From NCBI RefSeq assembly GCF_024298925.1, contig NZ_CP101283.1, forward strand, positions 1,741,001 through 1,805,000: a stretch of 64,000 bases of DNA. The letters are read 5' to 3'. Both the position numbers and the translations under genes were made by a program. Source of the DNA: Phenylobacterium sp. LH3H17. GTDB taxonomy: Bacteria; Pseudomonadota; Alphaproteobacteria; Caulobacterales; Caulobacteraceae. A model generated the notes under the pieces. The model saw only the letters and a program-made list of their open reading frames with translations, was not told where the DNA came from and searched no databases. This document shows positions 50,868 through 59,488 of the stretch, one piece after another (positions within the stretch are counted from its first letter, which is position 1; the number at the start of each line of letters is the position of its first letter).

Positions 50868-51427
50868 CAGGCGGCCTTCCTCTGTCTGCGCCAGGCCGGC
50901 GCCATGACGAGCCCGCCCGGTCCGGGGACCGGATGGGCGCCTATGCGCTTGAGCAGGGTGCGTTCGCCGCCGGGGGTTGCGGCGCGTCCGTAGAGCGGAA
51001 GCTCAGGGTGGATCTCGCGATGCAGCCGGATCGCGCCGGTCATGACGGTCGCGCGACCGCGCCAGGTGGCGCCGGCCATGCCCCAACCGTACCAGGCTTC
51101 GACCGGATCCCCGGGCCGGGCGACGAGCTCGAGGTCCGGCTGGATTCCGTTCAGCACGCCCGCCGCCAGGGTCGCCCGCGCCGCCGGTTTCAATGGGAAG
51201 ACCGCGATCACGCCGGCCAGCTCGCCGTCAGCGCTCGTGAGCGCGAAGGACGAGCACCCGGTCCAGGCCTGCAGCAGACAAAGGGTTTCGACGCTGGCGA
51301 TGTGGGGGCCGACGGTCCGTGCGGCCAGGTCCCGGCCGGCGATGATCTGGGTCTCGTCGGCGAGGGTCATGCCCAATTCGGCGAGGCCTCGAACCGTTCG
51401 TTCAGCGAAATCCCGGATAACTGTCAT
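50867..51427 (-). CDS. Uncharacterised protein, first gene of the operon, possible acyltransferase-like fold
   Basis: 186 residues. A central FALTSADGELAGVIAVFPLKPAAR resembles the beta-hairpin of GNAT proteins, and GATWRGRATVMTGAIRLHREIHPELPLYGRAATPGGERTLLKRIG resembles the end of such a domain, but no canonical acetyl-CoA loop is visible. It heads the four-gene unit and is divergent from a LysR regulator, with about 105 bp between the starts. The function is unknown. Confidence 0.72.
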   Translation of the reverse strand: MTVIRDFAERTVRGLAELGMTLADETQIIAGRDLAARTVGPHIASVETLCLLQAWTGCSSFALTSADGELAGVIAVFPLKPAARATLAAGVLNGIQPDLELVARPGDPVEAWYGWGMAGATWRGRATVMTGAIRLHREIHPELPLYGRAATPGGERTLLKRIGAHPVPGPGGLVMAPAWRRQRKAA

Positions 51428-51532
51428 CGCGGCGGCCTTCTTGTGCGAAGCGCCTATTTGGTAGAGCGTCTGCAGCGGACTGGGCGCCCTCGAACTTCGA
51501 ATGGGGGCGCCACGGTTCTGATGGGGATCTGG

Positions 51533-52516
51533 ATGGATACGCGAGACGGCGCGCGCGCCGACTGGGACGACATCAAGACCTTCGTCGCCGCGGCCCAGGC
51601 CGGCAGTTTCGGCGCGGCGGCGCGACGCCTGCGCACGACCCAGCCAACGGTCACCCGCCGCATCGACGATCTGGAGACACGGCTGGGGACCCGCCTATTC
51701 GACCGCGGCCTGCGGGGGGTGACGCTCACCCGTGCGGGGGAGCAGGTCTACGACCGCGCCCTGACCATGCAGCGGGCGTCCGTCGAGATCGAGCGCCTGG
51801 CGCTGGACGGGGAACGGCCCGAAGCCGGTGACGTGACGATCGCCGCGCCCGAGGGGATCGGCGGCTTTGTCGTTGGTCCGGAAATCGCGGAATTCATGAA
51901 GGAAAACCCGGGTATCAGGCTGGGCATCGACTGCGGCTTCTATCCGGAGAATCCGGTGGATGCCCATGTCGACCTGTCGATTCAGCTCACCGACGCCTCA
52001 TCGGCGCCCGAGATGGCCGCGACGCCGCTGGCGACCCTGCACTACGCCCTGTTCGCCAGCCAGGACTACCTGGACACGTATGGGGCCCCCACGCGGTTGG
52101 AGGCGGCCGCGGGCCACAGGTTCGTCCATCACTCCGCCCAGGTCCGCGAACGGGGTGACTGGGGGGCGAAGACCACGGCCTTCATGGAGCTCGCCGGCCC
52201 CGCCCTCGTCCTCAATTCCTCGACCGCCATGCTGCACGCCATCCAGCGGGGAGCCGGGATCGGCGCCATCCCGACGGCGATCAGCAGCCTGGAACCCGAC
52301 CTCGTCATGCTGGACATCCCGCCGCTGGCCTCGGCCACCTTGTGGCTGTGCCATCACCGCGAGGCGATGAAGTCGGCGCGGGTGGCGCGGGTGGCCGATT
52401 GGCTGGTCTCGATCTTCGATGCGCGCGAGCGACCCTGGTTCCGGCCGGAGTTCGTTCATCCCTCCGAATTCGCCGGATGGTCCTGGCCGGCCGCCACGGC
52501 CGGGGTGCGCCGCTAG
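51533..52516 (+). CDS. LysR-family transcriptional regulator
   Basis: 327 residues from ATG 51533 (331 from ATG 51521). The winged HTH reads DDIKTFVAAAQAGSFGAAARRLRTTQPTVTRRIDDLETRLGTRLFDR; the C-terminal effector domain follows, with VTIAAPEGIGGFVVGPEIAEF and AMLHAIQRGAGIGAIPTAI. It is divergent from the four-gene operon at 49445-51427, which is therefore its most likely target, as is common for LysR proteins. The inducer is unknown. Confidence 0.87.
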   Translation: MDTRDGARADWDDIKTFVAAAQAGSFGAAARRLRTTQPTVTRRIDDLETRLGTRLFDRGLRGVTLTRAGEQVYDRALTMQRASVEIERLALDGERPEAGDVTIAAPEGIGGFVVGPEIAEFMKENPGIRLGIDCGFYPENPVDAHVDLSIQLTDASSAPEMAATPLATLHYALFASQDYLDTYGAPTRLEAAAGHRFVHHSAQVRERGDWGAKTTAFMELAGPALVLNSSTAMLHAIQRGAGIGAIPTAISSLEPDLVMLDIPPLASATLWLCHHREAMKSARVARVADWLVSIFDARERPWFRPEFVHPSEFAGWSWPAATAGVRR

Positions 52517-52611
52517 GCCGCGGATTGCCCGGCGCGGGCTCAATCCGACCTTAACCTTGTTCGACCACGCTTCAGCCTCCGTAAGCGAAAACAAGAACAT
52601 GGGGAGTTCGG

Positions 52612-55041
52612 ATGTCGGGCGAGGGGGCGGCGACTCCAGACGTGCGTCCGTTCGGCCTGGAGATATCCCAGGCGGTCTGTGATCGTGCCACGCGCCTGGC
52701 CAAGACCCTGTTCGGCGCCGTGGATGCCCGCATCGTCCTGGTCAACGGCGACGCATTCTGGAGCAATCGCGACTCGCAAGGGAAGACTGTCGAGAGCCGG
52801 CCCCCGGCCATCGACATCATACTGGAGAGCGGGGAGCTGCTCTGGGTCTCCGACGCCCGGCTCGACCCACGCTTCAGTCACTCACCCGCGGTGGCCGGTC
52901 CGCCGTATGTCCGGTTCTGCGCCGGCGCGCCGATCCTGCTGGCGGACGGGTCCTGCGCCGGTGTCGTGGGCGTCACCGGCTTGGAGCCGCGGGCCTTCAA
53001 CCAAAGCTTGGCCAACCGCCTGGCCGATCTCGCGGACTTCGTCGCCGACGAGTGGGACCGCGCCCAGGCGACCCGGGCGCGCGAGGCTGCTCAGCGCGAG
53101 AACGCCGAGCTGTCAGCGACCATGGGGGCGATCTTCGGCGCCTTGCCCGGGACGGTAGTGCTGACCGACCATGATCTGAGGGTGATCTGCTGCAACCCTG
53201 CTTGGGCCCGACGGATCGGCTACGAGGTCAGTCAGGTGATCGGACGCTCGCTCTATGAGGTGTCGCCCTGGGCCGAAGGCCACCGCGACAGCTACGCGCG
53301 CTGTCTTGCCGGCGAAACCGTACGCCACGAGCGTTTTCCAGGCGCCGCGGCCGACGGCCGCGCCGTCTGGACCCAGATCGAACTCGCGCCCTGGTGGAAT
53401 GCGCGCGGCGAGGTCGGCGGCATGGTGGCGGTCAGCCTGGACATCACCAACATGGTCGAGGCCCTGGACGAGACCAGGCGCTCCGAGGAGCGGCTTACCC
53501 TGGCCATGGAGATCGCCGAGCTGCATGTCTACGAGGTCGATTGGGCCCGTCGCGAATTGATCAAGACGGGAAGCGAAGACACCTTCTTTTCCGAACCGAA
53601 GACCTACAAGGAGCTTCATGCCGACATCTTCGGCACCATAGACCCGCGCGACCGCGCCAAGGTCATGCAGGATTGGGACCGACACCTGAATGAGGGTGTC
53701 CCTTATCGCCCGGAGTACCGGGTCGCGCGCAACGACGCCAAGGAGGTCTGGGTGCAAGGCGCCTGCCGGCTGATCCTTGACGAGAGGGGCCAGCCGCACC
53801 GGCTGATCGGCGCGCTTCAGAACATCACCGAACGCAAGGCCGCCGAGCGGGCGCTCCTGCAGGCCAAGGAGGACGCCGAGACCGCCAATCGCGCCAAGTC
53901 CACCTTCCTCGCCACCATGAGCCACGAAATCCGCACGCCGCTGAACGGGGTGCTGGGCATGGCCCAGGCCATGGCCATGGATGGCCTGACCGCGCGTCAG
54001 CGCGACCGGCTGGACGTGATCCGCCAGTCTGGCGAGACCTTGCTGGCCATTCTGAACGATGTGCTGGACCTGTCGAAGATCGAGGCAGGCAAGCTCGAGC
54101 TGGAGGAGGCGCTGTTCGACGTCGCCGAGCTGGCCCGCGGGGCGCATGCGGCTTTCAGCGCCATCGCGAGCAAGAAGGGGCTGGCCTTCGACCTGGCGAT
54201 CGCCACCGCCGCTCAGGGAGTCTATCGCGGGGACTCCACTCGCGTGCGGCAGATCCTCTACAACCTGGTCTCCAACGCGCTCAAGTTCACAGAGACGGGC
54301 GAGGTGCGCGTCACTGTGGACCGCGTTGACGAGGCCCTCCGACTGACCGTGGCCGACACCGGGATCGGCATCCCGGCCGAGCGCCTCGCCACCCTGTTCC
54401 AGAAGTTCGAGCAGGCCGACGCTTCGACCACCCGCCGTTATGGCGGCACGGGCCTGGGCCTGGCCATCTGCCGTGAACTCGCCAGCCTGATGGGCGGGGT
54501 CGTCGACGCTTCCAGCGCCCCGGGCGCGGGCACCACCTTCGTGGTCAGCCTGCCGCTGGCGAGGATCGGCGACAGCGTGCCGCTGCCCGCTCCGCCGCCG
54601 TCACCCGCCGAGAGCGGACCCGGGAACGGCGAGATGGCGACCCGGCCGCTCCGGGTGCTGGCGGCCGAGGACAACGCGGTCAACCAGCTGGTGCTGAAGA
54701 CCCTGCTGCAACAGGTCGGCATAGATCCGGTCATCGTCAACAACGGGGCTGAGGCCGTGGAGGCCTGGAACCGTGAGCCCTGGGACGCCATCCTGATGGA
54801 CGTCCAGATGCCCGAGATGGACGGTCCGACCGCCACGGGGATCATCCGCGGCCGCGAGGCGGCCGGGGACCGCCCACGGACGCCGATCATCGCGCTCACC
54901 GCCAACGCCATGGCCCACCAGGTGGCCGAGTACGCCGCGGCCGGCATGGACGGCTTCGTCGCCAAACCCATCGAGGTCGGGCGGCTATTCGACGCCCTGC
55001 AGGCGGTGCTGGAAGCCCGGGATGCGGCGGAGGCGGCCTAG
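52612..55041 (+). CDS. Hybrid sensor histidine kinase with GAF and two PAS domains and a receiver
   Basis: 809 residues, no membrane segment. Residues about 20-165 form a GAF domain (RIVLVNGDAFWSN, RPPAIDIILESGELLWVSDAR, VRFCAGAPILLADGSCAGVVGV). Two PAS domains follow (about 180-290, GTVVLTDHDLRVICCNPAW; about 300-410). The H-box is MSHEIRTPLNG with His438, the ATPase domain has LVSNALKFTETGEV, ADTGIGIP and GGTGLGLAI, and a C-terminal receiver holds the phospho-acceptor Asp730 in ILMDVQMPEMDG. This is a soluble cytosolic kinase; its signal and output partner are unknown. Confidence 0.93.
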   Translation: MSGEGAATPDVRPFGLEISQAVCDRATRLAKTLFGAVDARIVLVNGDAFWSNRDSQGKTVESRPPAIDIILESGELLWVSDARLDPRFSHSPAVAGPPYVRFCAGAPILLADGSCAGVVGVTGLEPRAFNQSLANRLADLADFVADEWDRAQATRAREAAQRENAELSATMGAIFGALPGTVVLTDHDLRVICCNPAWARRIGYEVSQVIGRSLYEVSPWAEGHRDSYARCLAGETVRHERFPGAAADGRAVWTQIELAPWWNARGEVGGMVAVSLDITNMVEALDETRRSEERLTLAMEIAELHVYEVDWARRELIKTGSEDTFFSEPKTYKELHADIFGTIDPRDRAKVMQDWDRHLNEGVPYRPEYRVARNDAKEVWVQGACRLILDERGQPHRLIGALQNITERKAAERALLQAKEDAETANRAKSTFLATMSHEIRTPLNGVLGMAQAMAMDGLTARQRDRLDVIRQSGETLLAILNDVLDLSKIEAGKLELEEALFDVAELARGAHAAFSAIASKKGLAFDLAIATAAQGVYRGDSTRVRQILYNLVSNALKFTETGEVRVTVDRVDEALRLTVADTGIGIPAERLATLFQKFEQADASTTRRYGGTGLGLAICRELASLMGGVVDASSAPGAGTTFVVSLPLARIGDSVPLPAPPPSPAESGPGNGEMATRPLRVLAAEDNAVNQLVLKTLLQQVGIDPVIVNNGAEAVEAWNREPWDAILMDVQMPEMDGPTATGIIRGREAAGDRPRTPIIALTANAMAHQVAEYAAAGMDGFVAKPIEVGRLFDALQAVLEARDAAEAA

Positions 55042-55226
55042 GTGTCCAGCCGGAACTGGACCGGCAGGTTGCGAGGGCAGCCTGGCGCGCGGTTCTAGGT
55101 AATCGGCGGTAACTCTGACGCGGGCGGGTCTCGACATTGGCACGCAACGCGGGGGACAATGCGTCATGTCATTGGCCGGAGCCTGGACCATGAGCCCCAA
55201 CCCCGCCCGAGCCGGGAGATCGCCTG

Positions 55227-55823
55227 ATGCCCTGGGCTGACGCCGATTCCGGCCGCCGGCGCGGCTATCATGTGGGCAACCTGCGCATCCAGCTGCTGGA
55301 CGAGGCGCGGACCCTGCTGCGTGAGGGCGGGATCGCCAAGCTGAACCTTCGGGCCCTGGCGGCGCGGGCCGGTATCGCGGCGGGGTCGGTCTATCACCAC
55401 TACGCCAGCAAGAACGCGCTGCTGGCGGGCCTGGCGGCCGAGGGCTTCGGCGAGCTGGAGGCGGCGCTCAGCCATGCGGCGACCTCGCCGGAGGGCACGC
55501 CGATCCGCGCCTCGGCGCTCGCCTATTTCGGCTTCGCGCGCAGCCAGCCCGGGGTCTACGGCCTGATGTTCGATCCGCAGATCCTGGCCGAGCCCGAGGT
55601 CAGCGCCGCCCGCGACCGCGCCTTCGAGGTGCTGAAACAGGTCATCGGCCACGCCGCCAGCCAGCAGGACCGCACCGAGGAGCAGGTGTACAAGGTCGCC
55701 CTGGCGGTCTGGGCCTGCGGTCATGGTGCGGCCTCGATGACGCTCGCGGGCGGGGAGGGGGCTCAGACCCCGCTGATGGAAGACGTCATCCAGGGCCTGG
55801 AAGTGCTGTTCCGGCGGGACTGA
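55227..55823 (+). CDS. TetR-family regulator with WHG-type C-terminal domain
   Basis: 198 residues with a GGGAGA ribosome site. HTH: RIQLLDEARTLLREGGIAKLNLRALAARAGIAAGSVYHHYASKNAL. The C-terminal domain carries VWACGHGAASMTL, the WHG signature of one TetR subgroup. The ferritin-like gene follows 64 bp downstream in the same direction and may be its target. The ligand is unknown. Confidence 0.87.
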   Translation: MPWADADSGRRRGYHVGNLRIQLLDEARTLLREGGIAKLNLRALAARAGIAAGSVYHHYASKNALLAGLAAEGFGELEAALSHAATSPEGTPIRASALAYFGFARSQPGVYGLMFDPQILAEPEVSAARDRAFEVLKQVIGHAASQQDRTEEQVYKVALAVWACGHGAASMTLAGGEGAQTPLMEDVIQGLEVLFRRD

Positions 55824-55887
55824 CGGCGCGCTATCCAAACGTCGTTCACCGGAATCTCCTCCAGGTTGCTGTACCGGGAGGAAAAGA

Positions 55888-57015
55888 ATGGCCGACGGCA
55901 ACATCACCAAAGACGTCATGTATGACGCGGTGGCTCCGAACGACTTCGAGTCCATGCTGGAACTCGATCGCTACAACGCTCGCTCGACGGCGTTCGACAA
56001 GATCATCTCGGCCACGCACGATCACTTCTGGGATCCTCTTGACCCGAAGTACATCGACTTCACCGCCCCCTGGGACATGGAGAACGAGGCCCTGCTGCCC
56101 GACGACCAGATCATGTCGCTGGGCGTGCCCTATGTCTTGGACCACCTCGAGAAGACCGGCCAGAAGGCCAAGTTCATCAACGAGATGGCGCTGTGGAACT
56201 TCTCCTCGATCCTGCATGGCGAGCAGGGCGCTCTGAACCTGTCGGCCAGCCTCTGCCATGTGCTGAAGGATCAGGGGGCCCAGGAGTACGCCGCCAATCA
56301 GACTCGCGAGGAAGCCCGACACGTCACGGCCTTCGCCAAGTATATCAAGGCCCGCTGGGGCCGGCCGCGGCCATGTGGCGCGGTGCTGAAGCAGCTCCTG
56401 GTCGACATCATCGAGGCGCCGGAAGTCTATAAGAAGATCATCGGTATGCAGATGCTGGTGGAAGGCCTGGCCATGGGGGCTTTCGCCGCGGGCTTCCAGT
56501 TCAACCGCGACCCGCTGGCCAAGAAGCTGTTCCAGCTGGTGATGACCGACGAGGCCTTCCACCACAAGTTCGGGAAGATCTGGGCGGACCGCACCATCCC
56601 CAGGATGACCCAGGACGAGCGCGAGATGGTCGAGGACTGGGCCGCGCACTGCTTCCAGTCGCTGCTGTTCAACATGGGCTCGCCCAACCAGCAGGCCGGC
56701 GTCTACGCCGACTTCGGGCTCGATCCCGACCGGGTCCGCGCCGAGTTGGTCGTCCTGATCCAGAACGACGATCGCCGTCGCGAGCGGCTGAAGAGCCAGA
56801 CCAATATCTTCCGGGTGCTCATCAAGACCCTGCTCAACGCCGGCCTGATCACCGATCGGACCCGTTCCTTCTACGCGACCTATGTCGACATGGAGGAACT
56901 CAAGGCCGAGGGCGACAAGATGGTCGGCGACGACATCGCCGAGGAGGGGATCAAGTACCTCCAGGAGATCAACTTCAAGGACCGCGGCCGCGCGATTTCC
57001 ATCGCCGCGGAATAG
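55888..57015 (+). CDS. Ferritin-like diiron protein of unknown function
   Basis: 375 residues with a GGGAGG ribosome site. A diiron carboxylate site is readable in a four-helix bundle: Glu112 (LHGEQGAL), Glu142 and His145 (EEARHVTAF), Glu192 (LVEGLAMGA) and Glu222 with His225 (DEAFHHKFG). This is the pattern of ferritin-like oxygenases and ribonucleotide-reductase R2-like proteins. The opening DFESMLELDRYNARSTAFDKI is conserved in related hypothetical proteins as I recall. It may be an N- or C-oxygenase. A strong terminator follows, so it ends its transcript. Confidence 0.82.
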   Translation: MADGNITKDVMYDAVAPNDFESMLELDRYNARSTAFDKIISATHDHFWDPLDPKYIDFTAPWDMENEALLPDDQIMSLGVPYVLDHLEKTGQKAKFINEMALWNFSSILHGEQGALNLSASLCHVLKDQGAQEYAANQTREEARHVTAFAKYIKARWGRPRPCGAVLKQLLVDIIEAPEVYKKIIGMQMLVEGLAMGAFAAGFQFNRDPLAKKLFQLVMTDEAFHHKFGKIWADRTIPRMTQDEREMVEDWAAHCFQSLLFNMGSPNQQAGVYADFGLDPDRVRAELVVLIQNDDRRRERLKSQTNIFRVLIKTLLNAGLITDRTRSFYATYVDMEELKAEGDKMVGDDIAEEGIKYLQEINFKDRGRAISIAAE

Positions 57016-57039
57016 GCGCTGCCTGCGCTCTGACGACCT

Positions 57040-57070
57040 GGCGCCCGCCGTGCGAACGGCGGGCGCCTTT
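57040..57070 (+). terminator. Rho-independent terminator after the ferritin-like gene
   Basis: An 11-bp perfect G/C-rich stem GGCGCCCGCCG / CGGCGGGCGCC around a TGCGAA loop, followed by TTTCGTT. It begins 25 bases after the stop codon. Confidence 0.9.
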
Positions 57071-57114
57071 CGTTGCGAGCTTGATTTCGCGCTCGAAGAC
57101 GGCTGGTTAGGCGC

Positions 57115-58158
57115 ATGGCCAAGCGGGTGAAGATCACGGTGGCGGGCGCCGGAGCCCTGGGGCTGACCACGGCCCTCGCCCTGGCCGACTCTGGGGCCGA
57201 GGTGACGGTGTTCGATCCGGCGGACCCTCTGGACAACGCCTCGGGCGTGGCCGCCGGCATGTTGGCGCCGGCCTTCGAAAGCGTGCTGGACCCCGCCGCC
57301 GCGCCGCAGTTCGACCTGATGTTGGCCGCTCGGAACCTGTGGCCGGCCCTGGAGGCGCGGATCGGCATCGTGGTCGACCGGGCCGGCGCCGTGGCGGTGG
57401 GCGAGGCCGACTTCCTGGCCCGCACCGAGGCGGGGCTGCGCTCGCTGGGCCTGCATCCCACCGATCTTCCCCGCCAGGCGCTGGAAGACCTCGCGCCGGG
57501 CCTCGCCCCGGCCTGGGGCCGCGGTGTGCTGATCCGCGAAGACTGGCGGATCGAGGCGGGCGTCGCCCTGACCGCCCTGCGCGCGGCCTGCGAGGCGGCG
57601 GGGGTGGTGTTTCGCAGGGAAGCGGCCCGCGGCTTCGAGGGCGGAACGTGGCTGGTGATCGCCACCGGCGCCGCCCGTGACCTGGCCGTGGTCGCGCCCG
57701 AGATTTCGGCGCTCAGTCCGATCAAGGGCCACATCCTGCGCAGCCAGGCCTGCGCCTATGACGGGATCGTGGTGCGCGGCGAGGGCGCCTATGTCACCGC
57801 CGCCCCTGGCGCCATGACCATTGGGGCCACCATGCAGCCCGGGTGCGGCGACCGCGAGGTCGATCCGGCGGAGGTCTCGCCCCTGCTGGCGGCCGGGGCG
57901 CGGCTGTTCCCGCAGGTCTCGGGGGCGGCGTTCAGCGCCGCCGCGGGCGTGCGCGCGGCCACCGCCGATGGCTTGCCCATGGTCGGGCGCGGCCGCCATC
58001 ATGGGGTCCTGCTGGCGGTGGGCGCGCGGCGCAACGGCTGGCTGCTGGCGCCCCTGGTGGGCCGGATCATCGCGGCTTGCGTGACGGAAGGGGAAGCCGC
58101 GCCCTATGCCCAGCGGCTGGACCCCGCGCGGTTCAGCGTGTCTGGGGAGGCGAAATGA
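57115..58158 (+). CDS. FAD-dependent amine oxidase, glycine oxidase/ThiO-like
   Basis: 347 residues of the D-amino-acid-oxidase superfamily. The FAD motif is VAGAGALGLTTALALADSG, followed by NASGVAAGMLAPAFES as in ThiO. Substrate-side and second FAD segments include SPIKGHILRSQ, GAYVTAAPGAMTIGATMQ, GVRAATADGLPMVGR and GARRNGWLLAPLVG. ThiO oxidises glycine for the thiazole of thiamin, but the other thi genes are not seen here. Its stop overlaps the acyl-CoA dehydrogenase start by four bases. Confidence 0.82.
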   Translation: MAKRVKITVAGAGALGLTTALALADSGAEVTVFDPADPLDNASGVAAGMLAPAFESVLDPAAAPQFDLMLAARNLWPALEARIGIVVDRAGAVAVGEADFLARTEAGLRSLGLHPTDLPRQALEDLAPGLAPAWGRGVLIREDWRIEAGVALTALRAACEAAGVVFRREAARGFEGGTWLVIATGAARDLAVVAPEISALSPIKGHILRSQACAYDGIVVRGEGAYVTAAPGAMTIGATMQPGCGDREVDPAEVSPLLAAGARLFPQVSGAAFSAAAGVRAATADGLPMVGRGRHHGVLLAVGARRNGWLLAPLVGRIIAACVTEGEAAPYAQRLDPARFSVSGEAK

Positions 58159-59324
58159 CCGGATTCTGGCTGACGCAGGAGCAGGAGGCCATCGGCGAGA
58201 GCGTCGCGCGCCTGTGCGCCCGGTTCGACGCCGACTACTGGCGCCGGACCGACGAGACCGGTGAGTTCCCCGAGGCCTTCGTCGCGGCCATGGTCGAGGC
58301 CGGCTGGCTGGGCGCGGCCATGCCGATCGAACTGGGAGGCTCGGGCCTGGGCCTTACCGAGGCGGCGGTGATGATGCAGGCGGTCGCCCAGTCCGGGGCC
58401 GGGTTCTCCGGCGCCAGCGCCCTGCACCTCAACATCTTCGGCCCCATGCCCATCGTGAAGTTCGGCAGCGACGAGCAGAAGCGCCGCCACATCCCACGGC
58501 TGATCGCCGGCGAAGACAAGATGTGCATCGGCATCACCGAACCCGACGCCGGCCTCGACACCACCAGCCTGACCACCAAGGCCACCCGGACCAACGACGG
58601 CTACGTCCTGCAGGGCCGCAAGACCTGGACGACCTCGGCCCAGCGCGCCAACAAGATGCTGATCATCGCGCGCACCACTCCGCGCGACCAGGTGACAAAG
58701 TCGACCCAGGGGCTCAGCCTGTTCTATATCGACTTCGACCGCACCAAGATCGAGGCCAAGCCGATCCCCAAGATGGGCCGCAGGGCGGTCGAATCGAACC
58801 AGGTCTTCATCGACAACCTGGAGATCCCCGCCGACAGCCTGATCGGCGAGGAGGGCAGGGGATTCTACTACCTGCTGGAGGGGCTGAACCCCGAGCGGGT
58901 GCTGTTCGGCGCCGAGGCCGTGGGCCTGGGCCGCGCGGCCCTGGCGCGCGCGGCGACCTACGCCAAGGAGCGGATCGTTTTCGGCCGGCCGATCGGCCAG
59001 AACCAGGGCGTCGCCCATCCCCTGGCCAAGGCCTGGGTGGAACTGGAGGCCGCCAACCTGATGGCCTTCAAGGCCGCGGCCCTCCACGACGCCGGCCGCG
59101 ACTGCGGGGCCGAGGCCAACGCGGCCAAGTATCTGGGCGGGGAGGCGGGGTTCAACGCCTGCGAGGCCGCGGTCCTGGCTCATGGCGGCATGGGCTACGC
59201 CAAGGAGTTCGACGTCGAGCGCTACTTCCGCGAGGCCATGATCGCCCGCATCGCGCCGATCAGCCGCGAGATGGTGCTGAACTACATCGCCGAGCGGGTG
59301 CTGGGCCTGCCCAAGAGCTATTAG
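58155..59324 (+). CDS. Acyl-CoA dehydrogenase
   Basis: 389 residues from ATG 58155, coupled to the oxidase gene through an ATGA overlap. The family blocks are present: PIELGGSGLGLTEAAVMMQ, the flavin motif CIGITEPDAGLDTTSL, KTWTTSAQRANKMLI, and the C-terminal GGMGYAKEFDVERYFREA. The usual catalytic Glu position appears in this last block region. It dehydrogenates acyl-CoA at the alpha-beta bond using FAD and ETF. The chain preference is not evident. Confidence 0.9.
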   Translation: MTGFWLTQEQEAIGESVARLCARFDADYWRRTDETGEFPEAFVAAMVEAGWLGAAMPIELGGSGLGLTEAAVMMQAVAQSGAGFSGASALHLNIFGPMPIVKFGSDEQKRRHIPRLIAGEDKMCIGITEPDAGLDTTSLTTKATRTNDGYVLQGRKTWTTSAQRANKMLIIARTTPRDQVTKSTQGLSLFYIDFDRTKIEAKPIPKMGRRAVESNQVFIDNLEIPADSLIGEEGRGFYYLLEGLNPERVLFGAEAVGLGRAALARAATYAKERIVFGRPIGQNQGVAHPLAKAWVELEAANLMAFKAAALHDAGRDCGAEANAAKYLGGEAGFNACEAAVLAHGGMGYAKEFDVERYFREAMIARIAPISREMVLNYIAERVLGLPKSY

Positions 59325-59488
59325 GGATCCGGCGCCGTCAGTCGAGGAAACAGTGGGCGGACTTCAGGGGGCCCGGCCGAAGCCTTCGTTGGCAAGCCGA
59401 ATGGTGACGCTTTCACGTCGGAATGGTGCGCGCTCCGGTCGCGTCTTGGTTAGCGCGCCGTTAACCATGTCGGCGCAAACCAGGGATC

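Noticed and set aside
55846..58002. Long minus-strand open frame opposite the ferritin-like and ThiO-like genes
   Set aside because: Low-complexity composition and no domain; the sense genes have full active sites.
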